Shown: positions 34,363 to 43,222 of the stretch, in pieces
Layout of the letters: every line of letters begins with the position of its first letter
Position numbering within the stretch: the first letter of the stretch is position 1
Notes under the pieces: model-generated
What the model was told of the DNA's origin: nothing
Databases searched by the model: none
Seen by the model: only the letters and a program-made list of their open reading frames with translations
Assembly: GCA_021799615.1 (NCBI GenBank)
Contig: JAJZAC010000002.1
Location: 1-63,571, forward strand
Length of the DNA stretch: 63,571 nt
From: Actinomycetes bacterium
Lineage (GTDB): Bacteria; Actinomycetota; Acidimicrobiia; Acidimicrobiales; RAAP-2
Direction of reading: 5' to 3'
Position numbers and translations under genes: made by a program

Positions 34363-35010
34363 ACCGTGATCGACCGAGACGAACCAGGGTCCACCGAGAC
34401 GATCGACCGGACGAGGATCGGCCGCCGTGCCCGGATGGGCGTGGCCGGCAACTCCCGGCTGACCAGCTCGACGGCCGCCGTCCTCCTGGTGCTGCTGGCG
34501 GCGGAAGGTGCGACGCTACTGCGCATCCACAGCCTGCTGTCCTGGCACGTGTTCATCGGCTTTCTGCTCGTTCCGCCCATCGCGCTGAAGATGGCCAGCA
34601 CCAGCTACCGGTTCGCCCGCTACTACCTCGGATCGCCCGCCTACCGTCGCAAGGGCCCACCTCCACCGCTGCTCCGGCTGCTTGGCCCGTTCGTGATCGC
34701 GCTCACCGTGATCCTCATCGCCAGCGGGATCGCCCTGGTGTTCGTCAGTCCTTCGCTGCGTGGCGAGCTCCTCTTCGTCCACAAGGCGAGCTTCGTGCTG
34801 TGGTTCGGCGCCATGGTGATCCACGTCCTCGGGCACATCCTGGAGACGGCGCGCCTGGCACCGCGTGACTGGCTGCGCCACACCCGTGCCAACGTGGCCG
34901 GTGCCACCGCCCGGCAGTGGCTGGTGGCCGGCAGTGTCGCCCTCGGGCTCCCGCTCGCCTTCATGTTCGTGGGCCGGGCCGCCAACTGGTGGACGGTGCC
35001 GCTGCACTGA
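34360..35010 (+). CDS. Cytochrome b561/ferric-reductase-like diheme membrane protein
   Basis: The 216-residue protein has four to five helices with histidines placed for two haems: LRIHSLLSWHVFIGFLL in helix 2, LLFVHKASFVLWFGAMVIHVLGHILE in helices 4 (written here as VHKASFVLWFG and IHVLGH). This is the DUF4405/cytochrome b561-like arrangement for transmembrane electron transfer. A cytoplasmic basic tail leads and a short outer end WWTVPLH closes it. It lies 127 bp after the DoxX-like gene. Confidence 0.75.
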   Translation: MTVIDRDEPGSTETIDRTRIGRRARMGVAGNSRLTSSTAAVLLVLLAAEGATLLRIHSLLSWHVFIGFLLVPPIALKMASTSYRFARYYLGSPAYRRKGPPPPLLRLLGPFVIALTVILIASGIALVFVSPSLRGELLFVHKASFVLWFGAMVIHVLGHILETARLAPRDWLRHTRANVAGATARQWLVAGSVALGLPLAFMFVGRAANWWTVPLH

Positions 35011-35054
35011 CCCGGCGCCGGGTCGTACACGGGCACCGCGCCGGTGGCGCCGCG

Positions 35055-36920
35055 TCAGCCGGTTCGGAACTCGAGGCCCTCGAACCGGCCCGAGCTGCGC
35101 CACGCCTCGATGTAGTCGAAGTAGGCGAGCGGCCCCTCGGGGTAGCCGCTCATGGCGAGCCGCTCCTTCGGTCCGACCGCACGGCCCTCGTTGTTGTAGT
35201 ACCCGGGTGTGCACTCGGGGTTGCCGAGGAACCCGCGCTCGCTGCTCTGGAGCACGGCCACCCATGCCGCCTCCGCCTCGGGCGTCACCTCGACCACCTC
35301 CCTGCCGGTGCCGCGGGCGTGCCTGATGACCGCGGCGATGGTGGTGGCCGCCTCGACCAGGTTGTGGGTGACGTTGGAGACCAGGTTCGCCCCCTGGGCC
35401 AGCCCGACGACGAAGGCGTTCGGGAACCCGCGCACGTGGATGCCGTGCAACGACCGCATGCCGTCGGACCAGTGGTCGCTCAGCGTCTCGCCGGCCCGGC
35501 CGACGGTCTCGAAACCGGCCCGGCGGGCGTACTCGGTGCCCACCTCGAACCCCGAGGCGAAGATGAGGCAGTCGAGCTCGACGTGGCGCCCTGCCGCCCA
35601 CACGCCCCGCTCGTCGATCCGCTCGACCCCCCTGCCGTCGGTGTCGACCAGGTGGCAGGTAGGCAGGTTGTAGGACTGCAGGTACTCGTCGTGGAAGCAC
35701 GGACGCTTGCACAGCTGCCGGTACCAGGGCTTCAGCGCCGCCGCCGTGGCCGGGTCCTCGACGAGGGCGTCGACCCTGGCGCGGATCTCGCACATCTTCT
35801 CGTCGTCGCTGTCCTCGTAGGCGCGCTGCATGGTCTCCGGCGTGAGCTCCGCCCCCTGCTCGACCAGCTCGACCACCCGGTCCCGGATGCGCTGGGCGAT
35901 GTCGGTCCACCCGTCCTGCACCAGGTCCTCGTCGGCGAACCCGCCGGTCTGCAGGGTGCAGAAGTTGCGCAGCCACTCCCGCTGCCAACCAGGCTTGAGG
36001 GCGGCGAACCACTCGGGGTCGATGGGGTGGTTGTTGCGGACGTCGATCGAGGACGGTGTCCGCTGGAACACGTACAGCTCCCCCGCGGCCCGGGCCAGGT
36101 GGGGGATGCACTGGACGGCCGTGGCCCCCGTGCCGATGATGCCCACCCGCGTGCCGGCCAGGCCGTCCATGGGCGCCCCGGCCGGGTCCCCGCCGGTGGT
36201 GGCGTAGTCCCACCGGCTGGTGTGGAAGGCGTGGCCGCCGAAGCTCTCGATGCCGGGGATGCCCGGCAGCTTGGGGCGGTGCAGCGGCCCCGTGCCCATG
36301 GTGACGTAGCGGGCGCGGAACTCGTCGCCCCGGTCGGTGCGCACGATCCACCGGCGAGCCGCCCCGTCCCACTCGAGCTGGCGGACCTCGGTGGAGAACA
36401 GCGCTTCCCGCTTCAGGTCGAAGATGCGGGCGATCCGCTGGGCGTGGGCGAAGATCTCCGGTGCGAAGGTGTACTTCAACGACGGCATGTGACCCGTCTC
36501 CTCCAGAAGAGGGAGGTAGACCATGGCCGCCGTGTCGCACATGGCACCCGGGTAGCGGTTCCAGTACCAGGCGCCGCCCACGTCGCCGCCGCCCTCGACG
36601 ATCCGCAGGCGGTCGATGCCGGCCTGGCGCAGCCTGGCCCCCGTTACCAGGCCGGCGAACCCGCCACCGACGATGGCCACGTCGACCTCGTCGTGCACGG
36701 GCGCCCGCTCCGTCCGGGGGGTGTAGGGATCGTCGAGGAGGTGGGCGTAGCGCCCGGTCGGTTGGACGTACTGGTCGTTCCCGTCGGGCCGCAGGCGCTT
36801 GGCCCGCTCCTCGGCGTACCTGGCCCGGAGAGCGGCGTGGTCGATGGGGTCGCGCCGGACGGGGACCGCCCCCGTGGGTCTGTCCGTGATGGTTGGCATC
36901 CGAGCCGGCGGTTCCTTCAT
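35055..36920 (-). CDS. Baeyer-Villiger monooxygenase (FAD- and NADPH-dependent)
   Basis: The 621-residue protein has an N-terminal ~75-residue extension, FAD-binding VAIVGGGFAGLVTGARL, the Baeyer-Villiger fingerprint FGGHAFHTSRWDY (FxGxxxHxxxW), and a second Rossmann motif GIIGTGATAVQ for NADPH. A DATG-like position reads FASGFEVGTEY. Length and extension match the cyclohexanone/phenylacetone/steroid monooxygenase group with an N-terminal tail. It inserts oxygen next to a ketone to give an ester or lactone. ATG 36920 is preceded by GGGGGGAA. It is followed on the other side by an acyl-CoA ligase on the same strand, consistent with ketone or terpenoid/steroid catabolism. Confidence 0.9.
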   Translation of the reverse strand: MKEPPARMPTITDRPTGAVPVRRDPIDHAALRARYAEERAKRLRPDGNDQYVQPTGRYAHLLDDPYTPRTERAPVHDEVDVAIVGGGFAGLVTGARLRQAGIDRLRIVEGGGDVGGAWYWNRYPGAMCDTAAMVYLPLLEETGHMPSLKYTFAPEIFAHAQRIARIFDLKREALFSTEVRQLEWDGAARRWIVRTDRGDEFRARYVTMGTGPLHRPKLPGIPGIESFGGHAFHTSRWDYATTGGDPAGAPMDGLAGTRVGIIGTGATAVQCIPHLARAAGELYVFQRTPSSIDVRNNHPIDPEWFAALKPGWQREWLRNFCTLQTGGFADEDLVQDGWTDIAQRIRDRVVELVEQGAELTPETMQRAYEDSDDEKMCEIRARVDALVEDPATAAALKPWYRQLCKRPCFHDEYLQSYNLPTCHLVDTDGRGVERIDERGVWAAGRHVELDCLIFASGFEVGTEYARRAGFETVGRAGETLSDHWSDGMRSLHGIHVRGFPNAFVVGLAQGANLVSNVTHNLVEAATTIAAVIRHARGTGREVVEVTPEAEAAWVAVLQSSERGFLGNPECTPGYYNNEGRAVGPKERLAMSGYPEGPLAYFDYIEAWRSSGRFEGLEFRTG

Positions 36921-37048
36921 CGGTTCCCCCCGTTCCTCCCGCGACAGGTTGGCAAGGGAACCACCTCCGGCGCCAGCCGTGCCCGCCCGACCACGACGCG
37001 ACCCTCGGGCCCCGGCACCCGCCGCCTTCCGGCCCCCGCCCCGGCCGC

Positions 37049-38746
37049 CTACGAACCGTCCTCGAAACGTCGCCGGAGCTCGGCCTTCGCCACCTTGCCC
37101 GCCGGGGTGAGGGGCACGTCGGCCGCCACCACCACGTGGCGGGGCACCTTGTAGTCGGCCAGGCGCTCGGCGCACCAGGCCCGCAGCTCGTCGGCATCCA
37201 CCTCGGCGCCCGGACGGGGCACGACGACGTAAGCCCCGACCTCGCCGTACACGGGGTCGGGGACCCCGAACCCGGCGGCCAGCGCCACCGACGGGTGGGC
37301 GGCGAGCACCGCCTCGACGTCGGCCGGGTACACGTTGAACCCGCCCTGGATGTACATCTCCTTCGTGCGGGCCCGCACGACCAGGTGGCCGTCCGGCTCG
37401 GCCTCCACCACGTCGCCGGTGGCCAACCAGCCGCCGGCGAGGAAGGTCTCCGCCGTCTCCTCGGGCATGTCCCAGTAGCCCGAGGCGACGCAGGCCCCTC
37501 GGAGCTGGAGCTCCCCGGCGGTCCCCGGCGGCACCGGGTCGCCGGCTGCGTCGACGACCCGCCACTCGAATCCGCCGATGACGACGCCGATGCTGCGGGT
37601 GACCGTGTCCAGGTCGTCGCCGGGTGCCGACAGCACCGCCGCTCCCGAGCTCTCGGACAGCCCGTACAAGTTGATCAGCCGGGCGTCGGGCCACGTGGTC
37701 GCCAGCTGCCGGGCGAGCGACGGATCCAGGATCGAGCCGCCCACGATGACCTGGCGCAGCGAGCTGGTGTCGACCGGTGCCTCAGCGAGGGCGAAGAGGA
37801 GCATCACCAGCATCGTCGGGACACCGGACAGCACCGTGGTGCGGTGCTCGGCGGTGGCCGCCAGTACGGCGGTGGGCGAGAACGTCGGCTGGAGCACGAC
37901 GGTGCCGCCCGCCACCAGCAGCGACAGGATCCCGCAGGTCAGCCCGCCGACGTGGTTGAGGGGCAGGGCCCCGACGGTCGAGGTGTGCTCGTCCCAGCCG
38001 AGGTGCTCGACCTGGGCCCGTGCCGAGGCCAGCAGGCTGGCGTGGGTGAGGACCGCCCCCCGGGGCCGGCCGGTGGTGCCGGACGTGTACAGGATGACGG
38101 CGGGATCGCCGGGCGCCGGTCCGGGCTCGAGCCCCGCTGCCGACGCACCGATGGCTCCAGCAGCGGCGTCAGCGGCGTCAGCACCGGCGGCGACCAGCTC
38201 GTCGAAGGTGGTGGCACCGCCGAAGCCGGCGTCCGGACTCGGCGGATCGAGGAAGACGAAGCGCTCCACCGTCGGCACCTCGGTGCGGAACCCGGCGAAG
38301 AAGGCGGCGAAGTCGAAGTCGGGGGTTGCGGCCGGGCACAGCAGCAGCCGGGCGCCCGACTGGTTGAGCATGGTGCGGAATTCCTGCTCCCGGTAGCGGG
38401 GGTTGAGGGTCACCAGTGCCGCTCCCAGCCGGGCGGCGCCGAAGAAGAGCCCCAGCCAGGGGAGCCCGTTGGGGGCGGCCACCGCCACCCGGTCTCCGGG
38501 GCGGATCCCCCAGGCGTGGAGTCCGGCCGCCACCTGGGTGGCCAGGCGGTCGAGGTCCCCGAAGGTGACCTCCTGACCGTCGACGACGAGGAACACCCGG
38601 TCGGCATCGTGGGCGGCGCGCCAGGCGAGGAGCTCGGGGATGGTGGGGGGCGGTGCGGCCGGTGCGGCCGGTGCGGCCGGTGCGGCGCGTGCGGCGCGTG
38701 CGGCGCGTGGGAGCGCCGTCGTGGGTCGATCGTCAGGTGCTGGCAT
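37049..38746 (-). CDS. Acyl-CoA synthetase (AMP-forming)
   Basis: A 565-residue ANL-superfamily ligase: P-loop LYTSGTTGRPRGAVLTH, A5 motif NLYGLSESSG, ATP-binding GGWLATGD, hinge RTKEMYIQGGFNVYP and the catalytic lysine in the C-terminal PAGKVAKAELRR. These are the motifs of medium/long-chain or aromatic acyl-CoA synthetases. The first 35 residues are an Ala/Pro/Arg repeat encoded by a 9-bp DNA tandem repeat. It sits 128 bp from the monooxygenase, and the pair could activate acids released from a Baeyer-Villiger ester. Confidence 0.9.
   Translation of the reverse strand: MPAPDDRPTTALPRAARAARAAPAAPAAPAAPPPTIPELLAWRAAHDADRVFLVVDGQEVTFGDLDRLATQVAAGLHAWGIRPGDRVAVAAPNGLPWLGLFFGAARLGAALVTLNPRYREQEFRTMLNQSGARLLLCPAATPDFDFAAFFAGFRTEVPTVERFVFLDPPSPDAGFGGATTFDELVAAGADAADAAAGAIGASAAGLEPGPAPGDPAVILYTSGTTGRPRGAVLTHASLLASARAQVEHLGWDEHTSTVGALPLNHVGGLTCGILSLLVAGGTVVLQPTFSPTAVLAATAEHRTTVLSGVPTMLVMLLFALAEAPVDTSSLRQVIVGGSILDPSLARQLATTWPDARLINLYGLSESSGAAVLSAPGDDLDTVTRSIGVVIGGFEWRVVDAAGDPVPPGTAGELQLRGACVASGYWDMPEETAETFLAGGWLATGDVVEAEPDGHLVVRARTKEMYIQGGFNVYPADVEAVLAAHPSVALAAGFGVPDPVYGEVGAYVVVPRPGAEVDADELRAWCAERLADYKVPRHVVVAADVPLTPAGKVAKAELRRRFEDGS
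38652..38708. repeat. 9-bp in-frame tandem repeat, ~6 copies
   Basis: The unit ggtgcggcc (four copies, then cgtgcggcg variants) is repeated near the start of the acyl-CoA synthetase gene, encoding APA/ARA runs at residues ~13-32. The unit keeps the reading frame. Confidence 0.85.
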
Positions 38747-38820
38747 GATCCGATGGTGCTCGTGGCGCCGCCCGGGCGCAAGAACGGCACCGCGAGGCGG
38801 GCCTGACGAATGGGGGAACG

Positions 38821-39957
38821 ATGACCGAGGAGCATCCGGAACGCGCGCTCGAGCTGCGATCGCTGGTCACCGACGCAGGGATGGTGGAGCTGTCACTGGC
38901 CGAGGTCGACGTGCCGGCACCCACCGATGACGAGGTCGTCGTCCGGGTGGAGGCGGCGCCCATCAACCCGTCCGACCTGGGACTGCTGCTGGCCGGGGCC
39001 GACGCGGCCGCGGCCCGGGTCTCCGGAACGGACGAGCGACCGGTCGTCACCGCGCCCCTCGACGCCGGTGCCGCACGCGCCGCCGCGGCACGCCTCGGCC
39101 AGTCGATGCCGGTCGGCAACGAGGGTGCCGGTCGGGTGGTGGCCGCAGGACCCGGAGCTGCCGCCCAGGCCCTCCTCGGGAAGGTCGTCGCCGTTGCCGG
39201 TGGTGGCATGTACGCGCACTACCGCTGCGTCGCCGCTGCTGCGTGCCTGCCGCTGCCCGACGGGGTGCGTGCCGCCCAGGGCGCTGCCGCCTTCGTCAAC
39301 CCCATGACCGCCCTCGCCATGGTCGAGACCATGCGCGCCGAGGGCCACACCGGTCTGGTGCACACGGCGGCGGCGTCCAACCTCGGCCAGATGCTCAACC
39401 GGATCTGTATCGAGGACGCCGTACCCCTGGTCAACGTGGTCCGGTCGCCGACCCAGGTCGAACTGCTGCGGGCTGCCGGCGCCGCCCACGTCTGCGACTC
39501 GAGCAGTGAGACGTTCATGGACGACCTCACCGCGGCACTGCGGGCGACCTCGGCCACCCTGGCCTTCGACGCGGTGGGAGGAGGGACGCTGGCCAGCCGC
39601 ATCCTCACCGCCATGGAGGCCGCCCTCACCGCCGGGGCCGAGTTCAACCGCTACGGGTCGACGACACACAAGCAGGTCTACCTCTACGGCTCCCTCGACC
39701 GGGGCCCCACCGAGCTGCGCCGCAGCTACGGCATGGCCTGGGGCGTGGGCGGGTGGCTCCTCACGCCGTTCCTGGTCACCGCTGGGCCCGAGCGGGTCGA
39801 GGCCATGCGCCAGCGGGTGGCTGCCGGGCTCACGACCACGTTCGCCAGCCACTTCTCGGACCAGGTGACGCTGGCCGGTGCGCTCGGCCTCGACGCGCTC
39901 ACGACCTACAGCCGCATGGGGACCGGCAGGAAGTTCCTCGTCACGCCGAACGGATAG
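38821..39957 (+). CDS. Zinc-independent MDR-type alcohol dehydrogenase/quinone oxidoreductase
   Basis: A 378-residue medium-chain dehydrogenase/reductase: N-terminal GroES-like domain with VEAAPINPSDLGLLL and VGNEGAGRVVAAG, then a Rossmann domain with LVHTAAASNLGQMLNRIC in place of the usual AxxGxxG loop. No structural or catalytic zinc cysteines are seen, fitting the quinone oxidoreductase/enoyl reductase side of the family. It reduces or oxidises a small carbonyl compound with NAD(P)H. GGGGGAACG precedes the ATG. It is divergent from the acyl-CoA ligase and 87 bp ahead of the ThDP enzyme. Confidence 0.82.
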   Translation: MTEEHPERALELRSLVTDAGMVELSLAEVDVPAPTDDEVVVRVEAAPINPSDLGLLLAGADAAAARVSGTDERPVVTAPLDAGAARAAAARLGQSMPVGNEGAGRVVAAGPGAAAQALLGKVVAVAGGGMYAHYRCVAAAACLPLPDGVRAAQGAAAFVNPMTALAMVETMRAEGHTGLVHTAAASNLGQMLNRICIEDAVPLVNVVRSPTQVELLRAAGAAHVCDSSSETFMDDLTAALRATSATLAFDAVGGGTLASRILTAMEAALTAGAEFNRYGSTTHKQVYLYGSLDRGPTELRRSYGMAWGVGGWLLTPFLVTAGPERVEAMRQRVAAGLTTTFASHFSDQVTLAGALGLDALTTYSRMGTGRKFLVTPNG

Positions 39958-40044
39958 GAGGCGCTCGCAGGGTGGCCGCCGGGCGGGTGGCCGTCGGGCG
40001 GGTCGGGTAGCGTCGCCGGAGAGCGACTGCTGGAGGTGGTGGCC

Positions 40045-41754
40045 ATGGCAGAGATCACCGGCGGGATGCTGCTCGCCCGAGCGCTCGAGGCCGAGGGGGT
40101 GTCGGTCGTGTTCGGCCTGCCGTCGCCCGAGCTCGACCCCCTGCTCGCCGCCTTCGACGACATCGGCATCCGCCTCGTCCCGGTCCGGCACGAGGCGGCC
40201 GGCGTCCACATGGCGGAAGGGCTCTACAAGACGACCGGGAAGCTGGCGGCCGTGCTCGGCAACCCCGGCCCTGGCACGGCCAACCTGGTGCCCGGCGTCC
40301 TCACCGCCCTCCACGAGGGGGTGGCCGTGGTCGTGGTCACCGCACAGCACCGGATGGGCATCGTCTACCCCACGCCACCCTCCACCTTCCAGGGGCAGGA
40401 CCAGCTCGACCTGTTCCGCCCGGTGGTGAAGTGGGGCGGTCCCATCTTCGAGTGGGGCCGCATCCCCGAGGTCGTCCGGCTCGCCTGCCGCGAGCTGTGG
40501 AACGGCCGCCCCGGTCCCGTCCACCTGGAGGTGCCGGCGACCGTGCTGGCCGCCACGGGGGACGAGTCGCTGGCGCCCGTGCACCTGGCGGGTGCGTCAC
40601 GGGGCACCGGCCCCGAGGCCTCCGACGCACAGCTGGACGAGGCGGCCCGGTTGCTGGCCGGGGCCCGCCGGCCGGTGGTGATCGCCGGCACCGGCGTCGA
40701 CCGTGCCGGCGCCAACGGCGCCCTCCTCGAGATCGTCGACCTGTTGGGCTGCCCGGTGCTCACCACCACGGCCGGGCGCTCGACGGTGCGCTCCGACCAC
40801 CCCCACTACGTGTCGTCGGTGGGAGCGGCGGCCGACACCGTCCGCCGCGAAGCCGACGTCCTGCTCGTGGCCGGCTCCCGTCTGGGCAACCTCGACCTCC
40901 CCTTCGACGACCACTGGGGTGACCCCTCGGGGCACCAGCTCATCCAGATCGACGTCGACCCCCGCCACCTGGGGGTGACCCGGCCCCTCGCCCTCGGCAT
41001 CGTCTCCGACGCCCGGGTCGCCCTCGAAGGCATCGCCGCCCGGCTGTCCAAGGTCGAACGGTCCACCTACGACCCGGCGCTCCTGGCCCGCTACCGGGCA
41101 CTCGACCAGGAGGCGGCCATGGCCATGGCCGGTCCGCTGCTGGCCTGGGAGGGCCCCGGGATCCACCCGGCGCACGCCATGGGGGTGATCGGTGCCGTCT
41201 TCGGCTCGGACGCCGTCTACACCGTCGACGGCGGCAACACCGCGCTGTGGGCGCACGCCCTGCTGCCGCCGACCCGGCCCCGCTCCTACCACTCGATCCT
41301 GGAGCTCGGCATGCTCGGCACCGGGATCCCGTCGGCCATCGGTGCCAAGCTCGGCGCGCCGGACCGCACCGTCGTGTGCGTGACCGGCGACGGCGCCGCC
41401 GGGTTCAACGTCATGGAGCTCCAGACGGCGGCCCGTGAGGGGGTGGACATCACCGTGGTCGTCTTCGCCGAGGGCGCATGGACGATGGAGGAGCCCGCCG
41501 AGCTCGCCGTCTACGGGCGCACGTTCGGCACCGCGCACGGTGAGGTCCGCTGGGACCTCGTGGCCACCGGCCTCGGGTGCCACGCCGCCTTCGTGGACCG
41601 CCTAGAGGACCTCGAGCCGGCCCTGCGCGAGGCGAGGGACACCCCCGGCCCCGCCCTCGTGTGCGTCCGCAGCGACCACGACGCCAACCTGGCCGTCCCG
41701 CCCGAGGCGCTCACCCGGTTCTTCGAGGTCTACACCGGTCCGGCCGGGAGCTGA
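40045..41754 (+). CDS. Thiamine diphosphate-dependent enzyme (acetolactate synthase/decarboxylase family)
   Basis: A 569-residue three-domain ThDP enzyme. The PYR domain contains the cofactor-activating glutamate E50 in RHEAAGVHMAEG, the central domain IAGTGVDRAGA, and the PP domain TGDGAAGFNVMELQTAARE. The GDG...NN cofactor motif ends in FAE instead of NN, a departure that may alter Mg/ThDP binding. It acts on 2-keto acids or as a carboligase/decarboxylase; it is not the housekeeping acetolactate synthase since no small subunit or ilvC is nearby. GGAGGT precedes the ATG, with a -10-like TAGCGT (40007). Its last 19 bp are the first unit of a tandem array. Confidence 0.85.
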   Translation: MAEITGGMLLARALEAEGVSVVFGLPSPELDPLLAAFDDIGIRLVPVRHEAAGVHMAEGLYKTTGKLAAVLGNPGPGTANLVPGVLTALHEGVAVVVVTAQHRMGIVYPTPPSTFQGQDQLDLFRPVVKWGGPIFEWGRIPEVVRLACRELWNGRPGPVHLEVPATVLAATGDESLAPVHLAGASRGTGPEASDAQLDEAARLLAGARRPVVIAGTGVDRAGANGALLEIVDLLGCPVLTTTAGRSTVRSDHPHYVSSVGAAADTVRREADVLLVAGSRLGNLDLPFDDHWGDPSGHQLIQIDVDPRHLGVTRPLALGIVSDARVALEGIAARLSKVERSTYDPALLARYRALDQEAAMAMAGPLLAWEGPGIHPAHAMGVIGAVFGSDAVYTVDGGNTALWAHALLPPTRPRSYHSILELGMLGTGIPSAIGAKLGAPDRTVVCVTGDGAAGFNVMELQTAAREGVDITVVVFAEGAWTMEEPAELAVYGRTFGTAHGEVRWDLVATGLGCHAAFVDRLEDLEPALREARDTPGPALVCVRSDHDANLAVPPEALTRFFEVYTGPAGS

Positions 41755-41864
41755 CGGCCCGGCCGGGAGCTGACGGCCCGGCCGGGAGCTGACGGTCCGG
41801 CCGGGAGCTGACGGCCCGGCCAGGAGCTGACGGTCCGGCCGGGAGCTGACGGCCCGGCCAGGGG
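41736..41864. repeat. 19-bp tandem repeat, 6.8 copies, first copy carries the upstream stop codon
   Basis: The unit cggtccggccgggagctga (variants ggcccggcc) starts inside the ThDP gene so that its TGA is the stop codon, and is then repeated at 41755, 41774, 41793, 41812, 41831 and partly at 41850. Adjacent units create GGCCGGG-N9-CCCGGCC inverted repeats, so the transcript can form a row of hairpins with 7-bp stems; these may terminate transcription. Confidence 0.9.
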
Positions 41865-41957
41865 AATTCCCCCCGGCGGCGGGGCCCGTCCTTCCCCGCA
41901 GGCCGGAAGCGGGCGAGAATGGGCGTGCCCGCACGGCCGGCGGGCGGGGAGGGAACC

Positions 41958-42548
41958 ATGGCGTCGAAGACGGACCACCAGAGCACCGGCACCGCGGGCG
42001 ACCAGCACCGGTCGTCGGCTGTCTGGGACGGGCTCGGCACGGCCGTCACCGACCTCCTCGCCATCCCGGGAGCCACCGTCTCCGCCCTCGAGGCGGTGGC
42101 CGCCATGCCGGAACGGGTCGATCGGCTCCTGACCGTGGCCGAGCGGCTGGCCGGGATCCTGGAACGCACGGAGGGCACGGTCCGCCAGGCGGCCACCGGC
42201 GTGGACCTGGCCGGCCGGTCCATCCGCGATGCGCTCGGGGGTGTGGAGCTGGTGGTGGACGTCATGGAACGGTCCGTTCCCGGTCTCACCTCGGGTGCGG
42301 AATCGCTCAACGCCCTCGCCCTCCAGCTCGGCGGGGTCGCCGGCGAGCTGGCGAAGGAGCTGCCCCGGGCCACCAGCCAGCTCGAGGCGGTGGTGCCCGA
42401 CCTCGACAAGGTCGTCCACACGCTCGACGACCGGCTCCTCCACCTGGACGAGGTCGTCACCGAGATGAGCGGGATCATGGTCGGCATCCTCGGGGCCATC
42501 CCGGGGGTGCGCCGGGCCGTGCGCAACGTGCGGCCCGAGACCCACTGA
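41958..42548 (+). CDS. Hypothetical all-helical protein
   Basis: A 196-residue protein with no signal peptide or clear membrane helix. Heptad-like, Ala/Leu/Val-rich amphipathic helices run from residue ~30 to 185, for example LLTVAERLAGILERTEGTV, and TSQLEAVVPDLDKVVHTLDD. This resembles phasins or coiled-coil scaffolds associated with granules or membranes, but I do not recognise the family. ATG 41958 has GGGGAGGG upstream. It ends 18 bp before the next gene. Confidence 0.7.
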   Translation: MASKTDHQSTGTAGDQHRSSAVWDGLGTAVTDLLAIPGATVSALEAVAAMPERVDRLLTVAERLAGILERTEGTVRQAATGVDLAGRSIRDALGGVELVVDVMERSVPGLTSGAESLNALALQLGGVAGELAKELPRATSQLEAVVPDLDKVVHTLDDRLLHLDEVVTEMSGIMVGILGAIPGVRRAVRNVRPETH

Positions 42549-42566
42549 CGGCCGTAGGATCTCGGC

Positions 42567-43222
42567 ATGGCGGGCGGCGCGCAGGTGGAGTTGGCAACTC
42601 TGGCACGTAGGCAACGCTCGTGGCACCGGCGCGACCGCGACAGGTTCCGGTGGGATCCTGTCGAGATCCTCGCCGTCGCCATGCTCGTCGCCGGAGCTGT
42701 CGTCGCCGGCTCCGCGATCATCGGGTCGATGGTCAACCCGATACCCGATCCGAATTCGACCGCCACCGTCATCGGCACGCGACTCATCGGGGGTACCCGT
42801 TGGGCGGACATTCCGTTCTGTCTCGTCGCACTCGTGCCCGGTGGGCTCGGATGGTGGCGGGCACGCGCCTGGTCGGTGGCTGGTTCTGGCTCCGGTGCCG
42901 TGCCGGCCACGACGCCCGCACCGACGGCCACACCGCGTACACGGCTCCTGCCGATCGCGACGTGGAGAACGTGCACCGGCGCCGCGGCCACGGGATCACC
43001 AAGGCGAGTGCGGCGCTCATAGGCGTGACGTCCATCGCAGCAGACCTCGCAGCGATCGGGGCCTGGACGCTGCCGAACGGGGCGGGTGGTCCGGGATCCG
43101 TCGGCCTGACGATCTCTGCCACCGGAACGGCGGTTGCGGTGTCCGTGATCGCCATCACATCCGGCCGGTTGTTCGCCCGGATGTGCGACCCCGGCTCGAG
43201 CGTTGCGATGCCCGGCCGGTGA
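42567..43222 (+). pseudogene. Four-helix membrane protein split by a frameshift
   Basis: Frame A from ATG 42567 (6 nt after a TAGGAT -10) encodes RFRWDPVEILAVAMLVAGAV and IPFCLVALVPGGLGWW, two good helices, then turns into Arg/Thr-rich nonsense and stops at 43022. Frame B, ending at 43222, is nonsense at first but from about 42965 encodes RGHGITKASAALIGV and LTISATGTAVAVSVIAITSG, two further helices. Joined by one frameshift in the intervening loop (roughly 42850-42960) they would give one ~215-residue protein. Either a real inactivating indel, a sequencing error or two genes. Confidence 0.5.

Noticed and set aside
40045-41754. Housekeeping acetolactate synthase large subunit (ilvB)
   Set aside because: No small subunit or other branched-chain genes nearby, and the ThDP motif lacks its NN end; kept as a general ThDP enzyme.
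41736-41864. CRISPR-like array
   Set aside because: Units are directly adjacent without spacers and derive from the end of the upstream gene; it is a simple tandem repeat.
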